62,456 bases of DNA from an uncultured Bacillota bacterium (GCA_900317975.1 ONIZ01000020.1:1-62456), one strand, 5' to 3'; positions 16,946 through 26,218 are shown, counted from the stretch's first letter. Numbers and translations are program-made. Notes: a model not told the origin generated them from the sequence alone.

Positions 16946-18025
16946 ATGAATACAGAACAACAAAATGAACAAAATCTAAACTATCAAGTACAAACACAAA
17001 CAACAGGACAAACAATGGGACAACAAACTGCACAAGCTGCTCAAACTGCACAATATACTCAAACTGCTCAAACTGCTACAACACAATATAATCAAGTAGC
17101 AGGACAAGCTGCAACAACTACAACAGCACAAGGAACACAAACAATGCAATATCAACAAGTTGCTAGACAAGAAACAATGCAAATTAATCCTAAAATCGGA
17201 TCTTTCAATGAATTATATGATCAACAAGGAGCAGCAGAAGCAAAGAATCAACAATTAACTACTACAACAAATCAAAAAGGTGGAGTAGGAACAGCAATAT
17301 TAATTGTAATATTATTCTTAGCGTTAATAGGTTTAGTAGGATATATCTTATATACAAAAGGAGTTACTAATAAAGATAAACCAGCTACTAATAATTCAAA
17401 TCAAACTATAAATTTATCTATAGATGATGAAAAAGTAATTAATTCTTATGGGGTAATAACATCTAGTTATTTTGATCAAGTAGAAAGTGAATATTTCGTA
17501 GGAAAAAGTATAACAGCAAAAGACGTTCCAAATTATGTTGCTTATGTAGTAGCCGCAACAGATATATTAAAAGATAAAAATATGGGCGTTTTAGATAATG
17601 GAGCATCATTTACAGTAGAAGAATTAAATAAAAAAATTGATGAACTATATGGAACTGATTATGAATTACCTATTCAACATTATGGTTGCCCAATATATGA
17701 TTATAATGAATCAACTCAAACATTTACTAAATCTGAGTTAGGCTGTGGATTTGAAGCAAAAGAAAATGTTCTATTTGATCAAGTAGTAATGGCAGAAGAG
17801 AAGAATAATGAACTAAATGTATATGTAAGAGTTCTATATGGTACATTTAATTTTGAAAAGAATACAACTACATACTTCTCTGATTATGGAAAAACAAATG
17901 CTATTGGAGAATTCTATGACAATAATTTATCTCTATCAGATATAGCTAAAGGATCTCTATACAAATTAACATTTACTGAAAAAGAAGGAACATTCCAATT
18001 TAAATCATCAGAATTAGTATCATAA
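16946..18025 (+). CDS. bitopic membrane protein with Gln/Thr-rich cytosolic N-terminus
   Basis: 359 residues. Residues 1-75 are almost entirely Gln, Thr and Ala (AQTAQYTQTAQTATTQYNQV), a low-complexity, probably disordered segment. A membrane helix follows at about 113-135 (GTAILIVILFLALIGLVGYIL), with no cleavable signal, so the N-terminus should be cytosolic. The outer ~210 residues form a compact domain with two cysteines (HYGCPIYD and ELGCGFE) that could pair. This layout of disordered cytosolic head, one helix and an outer domain recurs in several proteins of this window. Function unknown. Single-gene unit closed by a strong terminator. Confidence 0.65.
   Translation: MNTEQQNEQNLNYQVQTQTTGQTMGQQTAQAAQTAQYTQTAQTATTQYNQVAGQAATTTTAQGTQTMQYQQVARQETMQINPKIGSFNELYDQQGAAEAKNQQLTTTTNQKGGVGTAILIVILFLALIGLVGYILYTKGVTNKDKPATNNSNQTINLSIDDEKVINSYGVITSSYFDQVESEYFVGKSITAKDVPNYVAYVVAATDILKDKNMGVLDNGASFTVEELNKKIDELYGTDYELPIQHYGCPIYDYNESTQTFTKSELGCGFEAKENVLFDQVVMAEEKNNELNVYVRVLYGTFNFEKNTTTYFSDYGKTNAIGEFYDNNLSLSDIAKGSLYKLTFTEKEGTFQFKSSELVS
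16979..17170 (+). repeat. CAA/ACT-rich low-complexity coding repeat
   Basis: Degenerate short repeats such as CAAACTGCTCAAACTGC and CAAGCTGC, encoding Gln-Thr-Ala tracts. Likely to vary in length by slippage. Confidence 0.6.
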
Positions 18026-18033
18026 TTGTAATA

Positions 18034-18062
18034 AACACGTAAATTATTTTACGTGTTTTTTT
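18034..18062 (+). terminator. intrinsic terminator
   Basis: AACACGTAAA, loop TTAT, TTTACGTGTT, then Ts. Confidence 0.85.
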
Positions 18063-18097
18063 ATATTATGATATAATCAAAATAGAGGATAAAAGAT

Positions 18098-19207
18098 ATG
18101 CGTTGTAGATATTGTAAAGCTAAAATTTCACATAAATATGACAGATGTCCACATTGTAATAACCCCCTAACTAAGCAAAAATTCGAACGAAAAGAAAGCA
18201 TTATTAGAGGGATTGTTTTTGGGACTCTTATTTTATATTTTGCTTTCATAACAACATACTTTTTAACTGACCACTATTATTTTTCTAATAAATCAGATGA
18301 AGAATATACTGCTGAAAAAGAAGTAACTTCTCCTTTTCAAACAATAATATCTACAGACCATGTATATTCAGGAGTAACAATAAATACTACAGATGATGCA
18401 TATAAATTAATTCAAAAAGACTCAATAGAACAAAAAACTACTTGTGATGAAGGAATTATAGGAATAGAAAATGATATTATAAATAATTATGGTGTAGCAG
18501 CAGTAAATCTATGTGAATTAAATCCTAATTTAGCAATTGAATTAGAAAAAGTTATTGCTACAATTTATATAGAATATCCAGGAGCACGTAACTATTTAAC
18601 AAACTTATCTTTAAGAAATAACTCAATAACAGAAAATAATATTATAGCTGTATTTGTTCCTACATTTAAATTTGCAAATACTACATCACGTAGTAAATAT
18701 GCAAAAGTATATAAAACAGAAATATTATTAAATTCATCTTTCTTTTTAAATGAAGAAAAATTAAGAGCAACTGTTAAAGATAGTTCTATAACTGGACATT
18801 TTCCAGCTAACGCAACAGAATATTCTCCTGTAGCTCATGAATTAGGTCACTATTTATCATTTATAGCTTTATTAAAAGATAGTAAAGCTAAAAGGTTAGT
18901 TGCTGTAACAGCAAATGAAGATCAATATATTTATGAATTAACAAAAGATTATAGTGAAGGAAACTATTCATTAAAACTATTAAAAGAAGCATATAATAAT
19001 TATATAAATGATGGTAATACAGTATTATCATTTGATGCATGGAGGAAAACTATTTCAGGCTATGCAGTATCAACAGATGATAATGGAAATTATGTATATG
19101 ATGAAACTATTGCAGAAGCTTTTCATGATGAATATTTAAATGGAGAAAATGCATCTATCGCATCAAAATACATTCTCCAAGTATTACAAAAGAGATTAGA
19201 AAGTTAG
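18098..19207 (+). CDS. zinc-ribbon membrane protein with outer HExxH metallopeptidase-like domain
   Basis: 369 residues. The N-terminus is a zinc ribbon (CRYC ... CPHC, residues 2-22), then a membrane helix (about 40-62), then an extracytoplasmic domain. That domain has HELGH (residues 247-251) and, about 90 residues later, AEAFHDEYL (Glu340), matching the third-ligand motif of gluzincins such as the anthrax-lethal-factor-like group. Zinc peptidase activity outside the cell is therefore plausible. First gene of a four-gene operon: seven bases to the next gene, which overlaps the third, and one base before the fourth. Two further Cys in the outer domain could pair. The substrate is unknown. 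Confidence 0.7.
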   Translation: MRCRYCKAKISHKYDRCPHCNNPLTKQKFERKESIIRGIVFGTLILYFAFITTYFLTDHYYFSNKSDEEYTAEKEVTSPFQTIISTDHVYSGVTINTTDDAYKLIQKDSIEQKTTCDEGIIGIENDIINNYGVAAVNLCELNPNLAIELEKVIATIYIEYPGARNYLTNLSLRNNSITENNIIAVFVPTFKFANTTSRSKYAKVYKTEILLNSSFFLNEEKLRATVKDSSITGHFPANATEYSPVAHELGHYLSFIALLKDSKAKRLVAVTANEDQYIYELTKDYSEGNYSLKLLKEAYNNYINDGNTVLSFDAWRKTISGYAVSTDDNGNYVYDETIAEAFHDEYLNGENASIASKYILQVLQKRLES

Positions 19208-19214
19208 GTGTAAT

Positions 19215-20783
19215 ATGAAAAAGAGATTATTACTAATTACATCTATACCATTATTATTCTTATTATTAATAAATATCTTTTATATGGAAAAACCTATTAA
19301 TAAGAATATTAATTTAAATATATCAAAATATAGACAAATAGAGTCTAATTTTAATAGTGCCTATAAAATAGAATCAAATTCAAAAGAAATAGAAAATTAT
19401 GATGAAATAAAAGAATTATCAGAAAGAATAACTTATTTATTATTAGGAAATGAAAATGAATCTTCAGAAACATATTATTTAAGACATAAAGAATATAAAG
19501 AATTAAAATATTCAACTAATGAAAATGACTTAGTACCGGATATCTCAGTAAATGGAATGTTTTTATCATTAAATGAAATGAATATAAAATATTCTTCTAT
19601 TACAAACTTTGATATAACTAAATCAAATAATTATTATATTTCAACAATTACTCTTCCTGATGTAACGTATAAAGGAACTTCTAATAATAAGTTTATAGAA
19701 GAAAAATCAAATCTAATATTAACATATTTCTTTAAAGAAAAAGACAAATCATTTTATTTATATTATGTATCAGCTAAATTAGTAGATGATCTAAATAGTT
19801 ATGATGATACTGCTTTTGCTATAAAAGAAGATGTCAATTTATCTAATGTATATGACTATACTAAATATAATGAATTAAATAATGATATTATTAACTCTAT
19901 TTATAATAATGTTTCAAAAAATATTATTATATTAAATTCTTACAATACTAATGAATTAGTTAATTCAACTTTAGGTATTTTAGTTTCTCCAGGAATAGTA
20001 TTAACAAATTATGAGTTTATAGAAAAATCATTATTAAATGCATCATATATCTCAACAAATGATTATAAAATTGATGGAATAATAACTCTATCAAAAGAAA
20101 ACAATCTTGCTTTAATAAAGTTAGATAATAATAATACTACAAGTATATCTTTAGGAGAAACACCTAATATAGAAGACTCCGTTGTAACAATCAAACTAAG
20201 TAATAATGAATTAATACATAATAAAACCCTAATAATAGATAATTTTAAATATATAAAAACAATTGAAGAAGATAATTCAAGTGAACTATTAATATCAAAT
20301 GAATCTAAGTTAATAGGAATATCAACTAATAATGATGAATCAATATATAAAAAATATATAGATACAGATATTGTTTCAAACACATTAGAAAAACTTAATA
20401 ACAAAGACTTTGCATCAATTGAAGTTACTTCATTTAAGAAATTAAAAGAGGATTATTATTTAAATAAAGAAAATAACTCAAAAGAAGTTAAATTAAATAA
20501 TAATATTAAAAATATAGATATAATTAAAACTATTAATAATAATATAAATATACCTTTAGTAAAATCATCTAAAGAAAAAAATATAATTAGTTTAAGATAT
20601 GAAAATATAATTAATAAATATATGTCTAATGAAGATATATCTCTAGATTTAAGAAATTATTTATTGAATAACAATTATAAAGAGATATCTTCTAATAATA
20701 AATATATTTATGAAAATAAAGATAATAAGATAATAATTCTAAGAGAATTTAATTATTTGATAGTAATAGTGGTGATAAAATGA
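19215..20783 (+). CDS. membrane-anchored trypsin-fold pseudoprotease
   Basis: 522 residues with an N-terminal signal anchor (about 5-22). The middle (about 225-390) follows the HtrA/trypsin sequence pattern but the triad is broken. The His site, normally LTNxHV, reads LTNYEF (Glu267). The Asp site reads NNLALIKL (Asn297 instead of Asp). Only the Ser position (DNSSELL, Ser355) remains, without the GNSGG glycine loop. The strand KLIGIST after it is typical. It is therefore probably non-catalytic and may bind peptides or regulate the HExxH partner encoded seven bases upstream. The C-terminal ~100 residues are Asn/Lys-rich. The stop overlaps the next start (ATGA). Confidence 0.6.
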   Translation: MKKRLLLITSIPLLFLLLINIFYMEKPINKNINLNISKYRQIESNFNSAYKIESNSKEIENYDEIKELSERITYLLLGNENESSETYYLRHKEYKELKYSTNENDLVPDISVNGMFLSLNEMNIKYSSITNFDITKSNNYYISTITLPDVTYKGTSNNKFIEEKSNLILTYFFKEKDKSFYLYYVSAKLVDDLNSYDDTAFAIKEDVNLSNVYDYTKYNELNNDIINSIYNNVSKNIIILNSYNTNELVNSTLGILVSPGIVLTNYEFIEKSLLNASYISTNDYKIDGIITLSKENNLALIKLDNNNTTSISLGETPNIEDSVVTIKLSNNELIHNKTLIIDNFKYIKTIEEDNSSELLISNESKLIGISTNNDESIYKKYIDTDIVSNTLEKLNNKDFASIEVTSFKKLKEDYYLNKENNSKEVKLNNNIKNIDIIKTINNNINIPLVKSSKEKNIISLRYENIINKYMSNEDISLDLRNYLLNNNYKEISSNNKYIYENKDNKIIILREFNYLIVIVVIK

Positions 20784-22318
20784 GAGGTTTTATAAAAGAT
20801 ATGACAATTACTATTATAGTTGCTGCTATTATTGTCATATTTGGAACAGTATTATTAATAGTAGCTCAAGATAATGTTTCAATAAAAAACAAAGAACTAG
20901 TCACAGATACTTATATATTAGAATATGATTCTACTTGGAAATTAAGAAGTAATGATGATGATTCAGTAAGACTTAAACATAAAAATGGATCCATAATAGA
21001 TATAAGTATAGATAATTTACCTGAAACATATAAATACAGTAATTTATCTTCTACAATAGATAATGTCTTATATTCAATTGAAAAAGAGAATAAAGGATTA
21101 AAATTATTAAAAAAAGAAATTGTAAAGATTAATAAAAGTGATAGTTACAAAGTGTTATATGAAAAAGGAGACAATGAGTCATTAGTTACTATCATGAAAA
21201 AAGGTGATAAACTAATAATATTTGAACTAACAGCAGACACTAAATATATTGATATATTATCAGATAGTTATAATGAAATAGTAAAAGGATTTAGACTAAA
21301 TCACGAAAACATAGATCTATCAGGAGAATTAGACATTAATAAATCTAAAATAAAATGGTCGAAAAATAAGAAAATATCAAATAATTTGAAAAATAAGTAT
21401 GTTTATGAGATTAGTGATTTAAACTATAAAGTTAGTTATAGAGTACCTGAAAAATTCATTTTACAGGACTTAAACACTTTATCTAATAGATATATTTATT
21501 CATATGATGAAAGCAAAGTAACAATAACTACATCAATAAAAGAATCAAATATATATGAATACCTTAATAAGAATAAAGATAATTATACAATTTACTATAA
21601 TTACAGAGATTTAAATAATAATAAAGATTATCAAGAAGATATAAATAAATTAAAAGAAGATACTTATATATATAAAAATACATATACTAAAAATAAAACA
21701 GTATATGAAAATTCTGAAATAGTATACATATTAGATTATAATCATATATTTATTATTAAGATAAGTACTATAAATGCATATATACCTGAAGAATTAATTG
21801 AATCATTTGAACTAATATCTACTAAAAATATTCCTAATAATATAAATAGAATAGTAAAGGATAATAAATTGATATTAAGTTTAAAGTATTTTAAGGATAG
21901 TAAAAAGTCTAAAATAAATGAAATTGATATAAAACTACCTAATAGTTATAAAGAACTAGATAAGAATAACAATATGTACAATATAAGATATGCGTATAAA
22001 AATGATTATAATGTAAAGTACTATTTAACTAAGGATATAGGTCAAAACAATGAAATCATAACATCAAACTATGAAGTATATGATAAAAGCAATTTGTCTT
22101 ATGTTGACGAAATAGTGTTAAATACTAGACAATATTATTTGTATAATGGAATTTATTATGATAAACTGAATATGATAAATACTAAGATATTATACACTAA
22201 GATAGATGATAACTATCTAGTAATAGAAATATCTAGTACGAATGAAATAAAAGAAAATATATTAGAAGAAGTAACTGACATAGAGGAAAACATGAAAGTT
22301 TATGAAGGAGAGATATAG
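20780..22318 (+). CDS. membrane-anchored extracytoplasmic protein, repeated PsbP/DUF1795-like folds
   Basis: 512 residues; its ATG overlaps the previous stop by four bases, so translation is coupled. Residues 8-31 are a membrane helix; the rest is outside. By eye the outer part contains about three related alpha/beta units (about 40-175, 205-345, 350-505). Each has a YxLEYD/YKVSYRVPEKF-like start and a strand ending in hydrophobic xxIFEL/xFIIKI, reminiscent of PsbP-like or DUF1795 folds. No catalytic motif is apparent. The repeat reading is tentative. Third gene of the 18.1-23.9 kb envelope operon. Confidence 0.55.
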   Translation: MRGFIKDMTITIIVAAIIVIFGTVLLIVAQDNVSIKNKELVTDTYILEYDSTWKLRSNDDDSVRLKHKNGSIIDISIDNLPETYKYSNLSSTIDNVLYSIEKENKGLKLLKKEIVKINKSDSYKVLYEKGDNESLVTIMKKGDKLIIFELTADTKYIDILSDSYNEIVKGFRLNHENIDLSGELDINKSKIKWSKNKKISNNLKNKYVYEISDLNYKVSYRVPEKFILQDLNTLSNRYIYSYDESKVTITTSIKESNIYEYLNKNKDNYTIYYNYRDLNNNKDYQEDINKLKEDTYIYKNTYTKNKTVYENSEIVYILDYNHIFIIKISTINAYIPEELIESFELISTKNIPNNINRIVKDNKLILSLKYFKDSKKSKINEIDIKLPNSYKELDKNNNMYNIRYAYKNDYNVKYYLTKDIGQNNEIITSNYEVYDKSNLSYVDEIVLNTRQYYLYNGIYYDKLNMINTKILYTKIDDNYLVIEISSTNEIKENILEEVTDIEENMKVYEGEI

Positions 22319-22319
22319 C

Positions 22320-23927
22320 ATGTTTTGTAGTAAATGTGGACACAGAATTAGTCCTAATGAAAAATTTTGTGGAAATTGTGGTGCGCCAGCTGAAGTAAAA
22401 AAAGAAAATAATCCAGTAAAGGAAGAAAAGACAAAATATCAAGTAATTGATCCAAAGAAACCTACTTTTGCAAATAAAGTAGAAAACAAACCTGAAAATA
22501 AGGTAGAAAATAAGATGGATAATAAACCTGTTAATAAAGGAATTACTCCAGTAGTTTCAAGACCAATGCCAGCTAAAGTTGAAAACAAACCAATAGATAA
22601 AAAAGAAGAAGTAAAAGGCATTAATTCTAAACCAGTTGAAGAACCTAAGAAGGTAGAAATGCCTAATACTGAAATGAAACCAATTGTAAACAATGATATA
22701 AAAGCACCATTAAAAACAGATAATAAATTTACAGCAACACCTCAAAAAACTGCAGATAAACCTAAGGACGATAATAAATTTGAGGAAAGAAAAGATAATG
22801 TTGTAGGAATAAAACCACAATCAGATCCAATTAAACATGAAGTTAAAGAAAAACCATTCAGCGCAATCGAAAAGAATACACTACAACCAAGAGTAGATGA
22901 AAAAATAGAAGATAAATCTATAAGCAAGGAAAAAATAAATATACCAACTAAGGTAAATGAAAACGATAAGCCTAAGAAAATTGTTATTCCTGCATCAAAA
23001 ATTAATTCTATAAATGAAAAACAAGAAGAAAAGAAAATAGAACCAATTAAAGAGCCAGAAAAAGCAATTAAGCCTCCTATGGATAGTTTCACTTTAGGTG
23101 GTCAAAAGGATTTAGATAAAACATCTACACTAAGAGTAGAACCTCCTAAGAGAGAAAATGATTTCCAAGATTTAGTTGTTCCTACTGCTGAGAAGGAGAA
23201 AAAACCTGAAAATATTGTTTCTGATGTAAAAACACCAAATACAATAAAAGTTGAAACTCCTAAAGTTGAAGAAAAACATGAAGAAAAACATAAGAAGAAA
23301 AAAGGTGGAGTATTTAAATATGCATTTGTAGTTATTCTTGTAATGTTAATTACAGGAGGAATTACATATACTTTAATGAGATATCAACATAACAAAGAAT
23401 TAGCTCTACAACAAGAAAAAGCTGTTGATACAGTATATGCAAATGGATTTACTTATAAAATTCCACAATCATTAAATTATAAAGTAAATAATGAAGGATT
23501 AGTAGTAACAGATGAAAAAGAAACTTGGGCTATGTCTATTACTGCTAAGAAAGTTCAATATCAATCATTAAAAGCAGACCCACAATCTATAAAATCAAAT
23601 TATGAAAATAATGGATGCACTGCTTCAAATCAAAAAAATGTTACATTAAAAAATAGAGAATTCATGACTTTTGAAGTAACATGCAATGGTGAAAATACCT
23701 TAGTAGTTTATACTAAAGCAAATGATGAATATACATATGGAGTAGATATTAGAAATACAGATAATACAATTGATGATTCACAATTATCAACTCTAGCAAC
23801 TATTCTTAACCAAAGTGAATATACTGAAGAAAAATACTTAGAAGTTGAAGATACTTCAGTAAACGGTATAGGAATTTCATCATTCATCCAAACAGAAGAA
23901 GTAGTACCTGAAAATCCAACTGAATAA
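22320..23927 (+). CDS. zinc-ribbon, disordered-linker membrane protein
   Basis: 535 residues from the ATG at 22320 (GGAGAG nearby, one base after the previous stop). Residues 2-22 are a zinc ribbon (CSKCGH ... CGNCGAPA). Residues 30-330 are a long Lys/Glu/Pro/Asn-rich linker with VENKPENK-type repeats, probably disordered. A membrane helix lies at about 342-362. The outer C-terminal domain (about 375-515) has two cysteines (NNGCTAS, EVTCNG) and resembles the PsbP-like unit of the preceding gene. The zinc ribbon plus helix plus outer domain layout recalls TcaA/YvbJ-type envelope proteins. Last gene of the operon, followed by a terminator. Confidence 0.65.
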   Translation: MFCSKCGHRISPNEKFCGNCGAPAEVKKENNPVKEEKTKYQVIDPKKPTFANKVENKPENKVENKMDNKPVNKGITPVVSRPMPAKVENKPIDKKEEVKGINSKPVEEPKKVEMPNTEMKPIVNNDIKAPLKTDNKFTATPQKTADKPKDDNKFEERKDNVVGIKPQSDPIKHEVKEKPFSAIEKNTLQPRVDEKIEDKSISKEKINIPTKVNENDKPKKIVIPASKINSINEKQEEKKIEPIKEPEKAIKPPMDSFTLGGQKDLDKTSTLRVEPPKRENDFQDLVVPTAEKEKKPENIVSDVKTPNTIKVETPKVEEKHEEKHKKKKGGVFKYAFVVILVMLITGGITYTLMRYQHNKELALQQEKAVDTVYANGFTYKIPQSLNYKVNNEGLVVTDEKETWAMSITAKKVQYQSLKADPQSIKSNYENNGCTASNQKNVTLKNREFMTFEVTCNGENTLVVYTKANDEYTYGVDIRNTDNTIDDSQLSTLATILNQSEYTEEKYLEVEDTSVNGIGISSFIQTEEVVPENPTE

Positions 23928-23940
23928 ATAAAGATTATAT

Positions 23941-23968
23941 GAAGTGTAGAAATACACTTCTTTTTATT
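23941..23968 (+). terminator. terminator of the envelope operon
   Basis: GAAGTGTA, GAAA tetraloop, TACACTTC, then TTTTTATT. Confidence 0.88.
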
Positions 23969-23996
23969 AATAGATAATAATATATAGGGTGATATA

Positions 23997-24671
23997 TTGA
24001 AAATAAAAGATATACCTATTGAATTTAGACCAAGAGAAAGATTAAAATTAAAAGGAAAAGAAAACTTGTCTGATATAGAATTATTATCAATAATTCTAAA
24101 AACAGGAACTAAAGAAAAATCTGTAGAAGACTTATCAATAGAATTATTAAATAAATACAAATTATCTGATTTAAAAGAAATAGGTATTAATGAATTAATT
24201 AAAATAAAAGGATTAGGAGAAGTAAAAGCAATAGAGTTAATAGCAAGTATAGAACTAGGTAAAAGAATATTCATGAAAAAACCTACATTATTGAAGAAAT
24301 TAACTACACCTGAAGAAATATATAATGAAACTAAATATCTATTTGATAATTTAAAGCAAGAATATTTTTATTCTCTATATTTAAATACAAAGAATGAACT
24401 TATAGAAGCTAAATTATTATTTGTTGGAACAATTGATAAAAGTACAATACATCCTAGAGAGATATTTAAAGAAGCCTATAAAGTAAGTGCATCATATATA
24501 ATTATAATTCATAATCATCCATCGAATGATGTAACACCTTCCAAAGCAGATGATTTTATAACTGAGAGTATTGTAAAGATAGGTAAGATTCAAGGAATAC
24601 CAATTTTAGACCATTTAATAGTATCATCCAGTAATTACTATAGCTATTATGATAATAATAAAATTATATAA
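23997..24671 (+). CDS. radC: RadC/JAB-domain protein
   Basis: 224 residues from a TTG at 23997, placed after AGGGTGATA; no ATG fits the alignment. An N-terminal helix-hairpin-helix region (IKGLGEVKAIELIA, about 62-76) precedes the JAB/MPN domain. The metal signature is complete: HNHPSND followed by S and D in TPSKADD. RadC proteins were once tied to repair; their true role is unclear. Monocistronic, directly upstream of tRNA-Ala. Confidence 0.9.
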   Translation: MKIKDIPIEFRPRERLKLKGKENLSDIELLSIILKTGTKEKSVEDLSIELLNKYKLSDLKEIGINELIKIKGLGEVKAIELIASIELGKRIFMKKPTLLKKLTTPEEIYNETKYLFDNLKQEYFYSLYLNTKNELIEAKLLFVGTIDKSTIHPREIFKEAYKVSASYIIIIHNHPSNDVTPSKADDFITESIVKIGKIQGIPILDHLIVSSSNYYSYYDNNKII

Positions 24672-24686
24672 AATGATAAAAATAAC

Positions 24687-24715
24687 TTGACAATAAAATA
24701 TAATTTATGTAAAAT
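24687..24715 (+). promoter_or_regulatory. tRNA-Ala promoter
   Basis: TTGACA (24687-24692), 17-base spacer, TAAAAT (24710-24715), 20 bases before the tRNA. Confidence 0.75.
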
Positions 24716-24735
24716 TTATATTGTCCAGTTGAAAT

Positions 24736-24811
24736 GGGGCATTAGCTCAGCTGGGAGAGCGCCACGTTTGCACCGTGGAGGTCAGCGGTTCGATCCCGCT
24801 ATGCTCCACCA
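24736..24811 (+). tRNA. tRNA-Ala (anticodon TGC)
   Basis: 76 bases with encoded CCA. Acceptor GGGGCAT pairs with ATGCTCC and includes the G3-U70 pair that marks alanine tRNAs. Anticodon stem CCACG/CGTGG with loop TTTGCAC gives anticodon TGC. The T loop GGTTCGATCC is standard. Confidence 0.97.
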
Positions 24812-24823
24812 TTTATAATAATA

Positions 24824-24847
24824 AAGCATCTATGATGCTTTTTTTTA
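24824..24847 (+). terminator. tRNA-Ala terminator
   Basis: AAGCATC, loop TAT, GATGCTT, then a run of Ts. Confidence 0.88.
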
Positions 24848-24951
24848 TTTAATAGAATGTAAAATATAACAAAAAACAAATGAATAGGAAAAGAAAAAGA
24901 ATAAGTATAATTAAAAATATGATAAAATTATAAATGAAAGGTAGGAAATTT

Positions 24952-25836
24952 ATGAATTCACTAATTATAATTACACTTGCTATAATACCTGTAGCTTTAC
25001 TTTTATTTTATATTTATAAAAAAGATTTCAAAAAGGAATCAAAAGGATTATTAATTAAATTATTCCTAGTAGGAGTTGCTTCGTGTATTGTTACTTTGAT
25101 ACTTTCAGGAATAGAAGAAGCAATAATTCCATTCTTTGGAAATGATACAACTTATATGGGAATAGGAGAACTATTTATCTATTTTATGTTAGGCGTAGCC
25201 ATTATCGAAGAATTCTCTAAATTATTAATGACTTATTTAGTTGGATATAACAATAAAGAATACGATGAAGTGTTTGACGGCATTGTATATGCAGTATTTG
25301 TTTCACTTGGATTTGCATGCTTTGAAAATATTTTATATTTATTTGCTGCTAATGCAGGAGGTTTGGGAATCAATCCATATACATTAGGAGTAATGAGAGG
25401 ACTTACAGCGGTTCCATCACATGCAGCAGATGCAGTTTTAATGGGTACTTATTTATCTATTGCTAAAACATATCAATTAAAAGGAAACAGGAGTAAAGAA
25501 AAGAAAAACCTATTATTAGCATTAGTAATACCTATGTTAGCACATGGCTTCTATGATTTTTGTTTATCAACAGGAAGTATGTTATATGTATTAGCAATTC
25601 TAGTAGTAGAAATAGCAATATTTGTATATTGCATTAAAAAGATCAATAAGATATCTAAAGAAAATCATCATATATTAAATAATCCTGAAGCAAAGGACGA
25701 TAATATAAATCAAAATGTAAGTAACAATCAAAATACAGTAATAAATACAACAACTGCTTCAACTCCAAGATTTTGCAGAAATTGTGGTTCACCAGTAAAT
25801 GGATCATTTTGTTCACATTGTGGATCTAAACAATAA
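24952..25836 (+). CDS. prsW: PrsW-family intramembrane protease with C-terminal zinc ribbon
   Basis: 294 residues from the ATG at 24952, six bases after AAAGGTAGG; an ATG at 24934 precedes that site. About eight membrane helices. PrsW signatures are intact: EEFSKL, FENILYLF, HAADAVLMG and AHGFYDF hold the conserved Glu and His residues. In Bacillus PrsW makes the first cut in anti-sigma factor RsiW. Unusually, after an Asn/Gln-rich linker the protein ends in a zinc ribbon (CRNCGSPV ... CSHCGSKQ). No anti-sigma or sigma gene is in the window. Substrate unknown. Confidence 0.85.
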   Translation: MNSLIIITLAIIPVALLLFYIYKKDFKKESKGLLIKLFLVGVASCIVTLILSGIEEAIIPFFGNDTTYMGIGELFIYFMLGVAIIEEFSKLLMTYLVGYNNKEYDEVFDGIVYAVFVSLGFACFENILYLFAANAGGLGINPYTLGVMRGLTAVPSHAADAVLMGTYLSIAKTYQLKGNRSKEKKNLLLALVIPMLAHGFYDFCLSTGSMLYVLAILVVEIAIFVYCIKKINKISKENHHILNNPEAKDDNINQNVSNNQNTVINTTTASTPRFCRNCGSPVNGSFCSHCGSKQ

Positions 25837-25858
25837 AGACTTCTATAAGTCTTTTTTA
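25835..25858 (+). terminator. prsW terminator
   Basis: AAAGACTT, loop CTAT, AAGTCTTT, then Ts; overlaps the stop codon. Confidence 0.85.
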
Positions 25859-25863
25859 TTTGA

Positions 25864-25892
25864 TTGATTTTATAAACAAAATAATATAAAAT
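25864..25892 (+). promoter_or_regulatory. promoter of the small helical-protein module
   Basis: TTGATT (25864-25869), 17-base spacer, TAAAAT (25887-25892), 24 bases before the ATG at 25916. Confidence 0.55.
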
Positions 25893-25915
25893 AAAAGTAG
25901 AAAGGTAGTAGTAAT

Positions 25916-26218
25916 ATGAATGAAATTGTAAATGTTGATGAAGAAGCAATTGAATCTTTAAGAGATGCCTTACAAACTGCAGGAGAAGAATATAAGTATA
26001 ATTTAAATAGATTAACTACTTTGATTAATGATATAACTAACGAAGAAATTAAAGGTACTCCAGCTACCAATTTATTAAAAGATTTTAAATTAAAAGAAGA
26101 AAGCTTTAAAAAAATAGCTGAAACCATCAGTAAAGCAGAAGAAAATATTAATAAACAAAAGAAAGAATATAATAATATGGTTATGGAAATGGAAGAAGAA
26201 ATGGAGGCTAAATCATGA
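25916..26218 (+). CDS. small helical protein 1 of type VII-associated module
   Basis: 100 residues, GAAAGGTAGTAGTAAT before the ATG. Nearly all helix-forming, with two predicted long helices broken near EIKGTPATN (about residues 44-52), the size and shape of ESX/WXG100 proteins or LXG-partner proteins, though no WXG motif is present. No signal or membrane segment. Its stop overlaps the next ATG (ATGA). It heads a four-gene translationally coupled set just upstream of the WXG100 genes. A chaperone or targeting partner for a type VII substrate is an inference. Confidence 0.6.
   Translation: MNEIVNVDEEAIESLRDALQTAGEEYKYNLNRLTTLINDITNEEIKGTPATNLLKDFKLKEESFKKIAETISKAEENINKQKKEYNNMVMEMEEEMEAKS

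Noticed and set aside
16976..17182. Cys/Leu/Ser-rich 68-aa minus-strand ORF
   Set aside because: Reverse reading of the CAA/ACT low-complexity tract; no start signals.
22439..23092. Two hydrophobic minus-strand ORFs inside the zinc-ribbon protein gene
   Set aside because: Shadows of the Lys/Glu/Asn/Pro-rich linker; the plus frame has zinc-ribbon and membrane motifs and a proper start.
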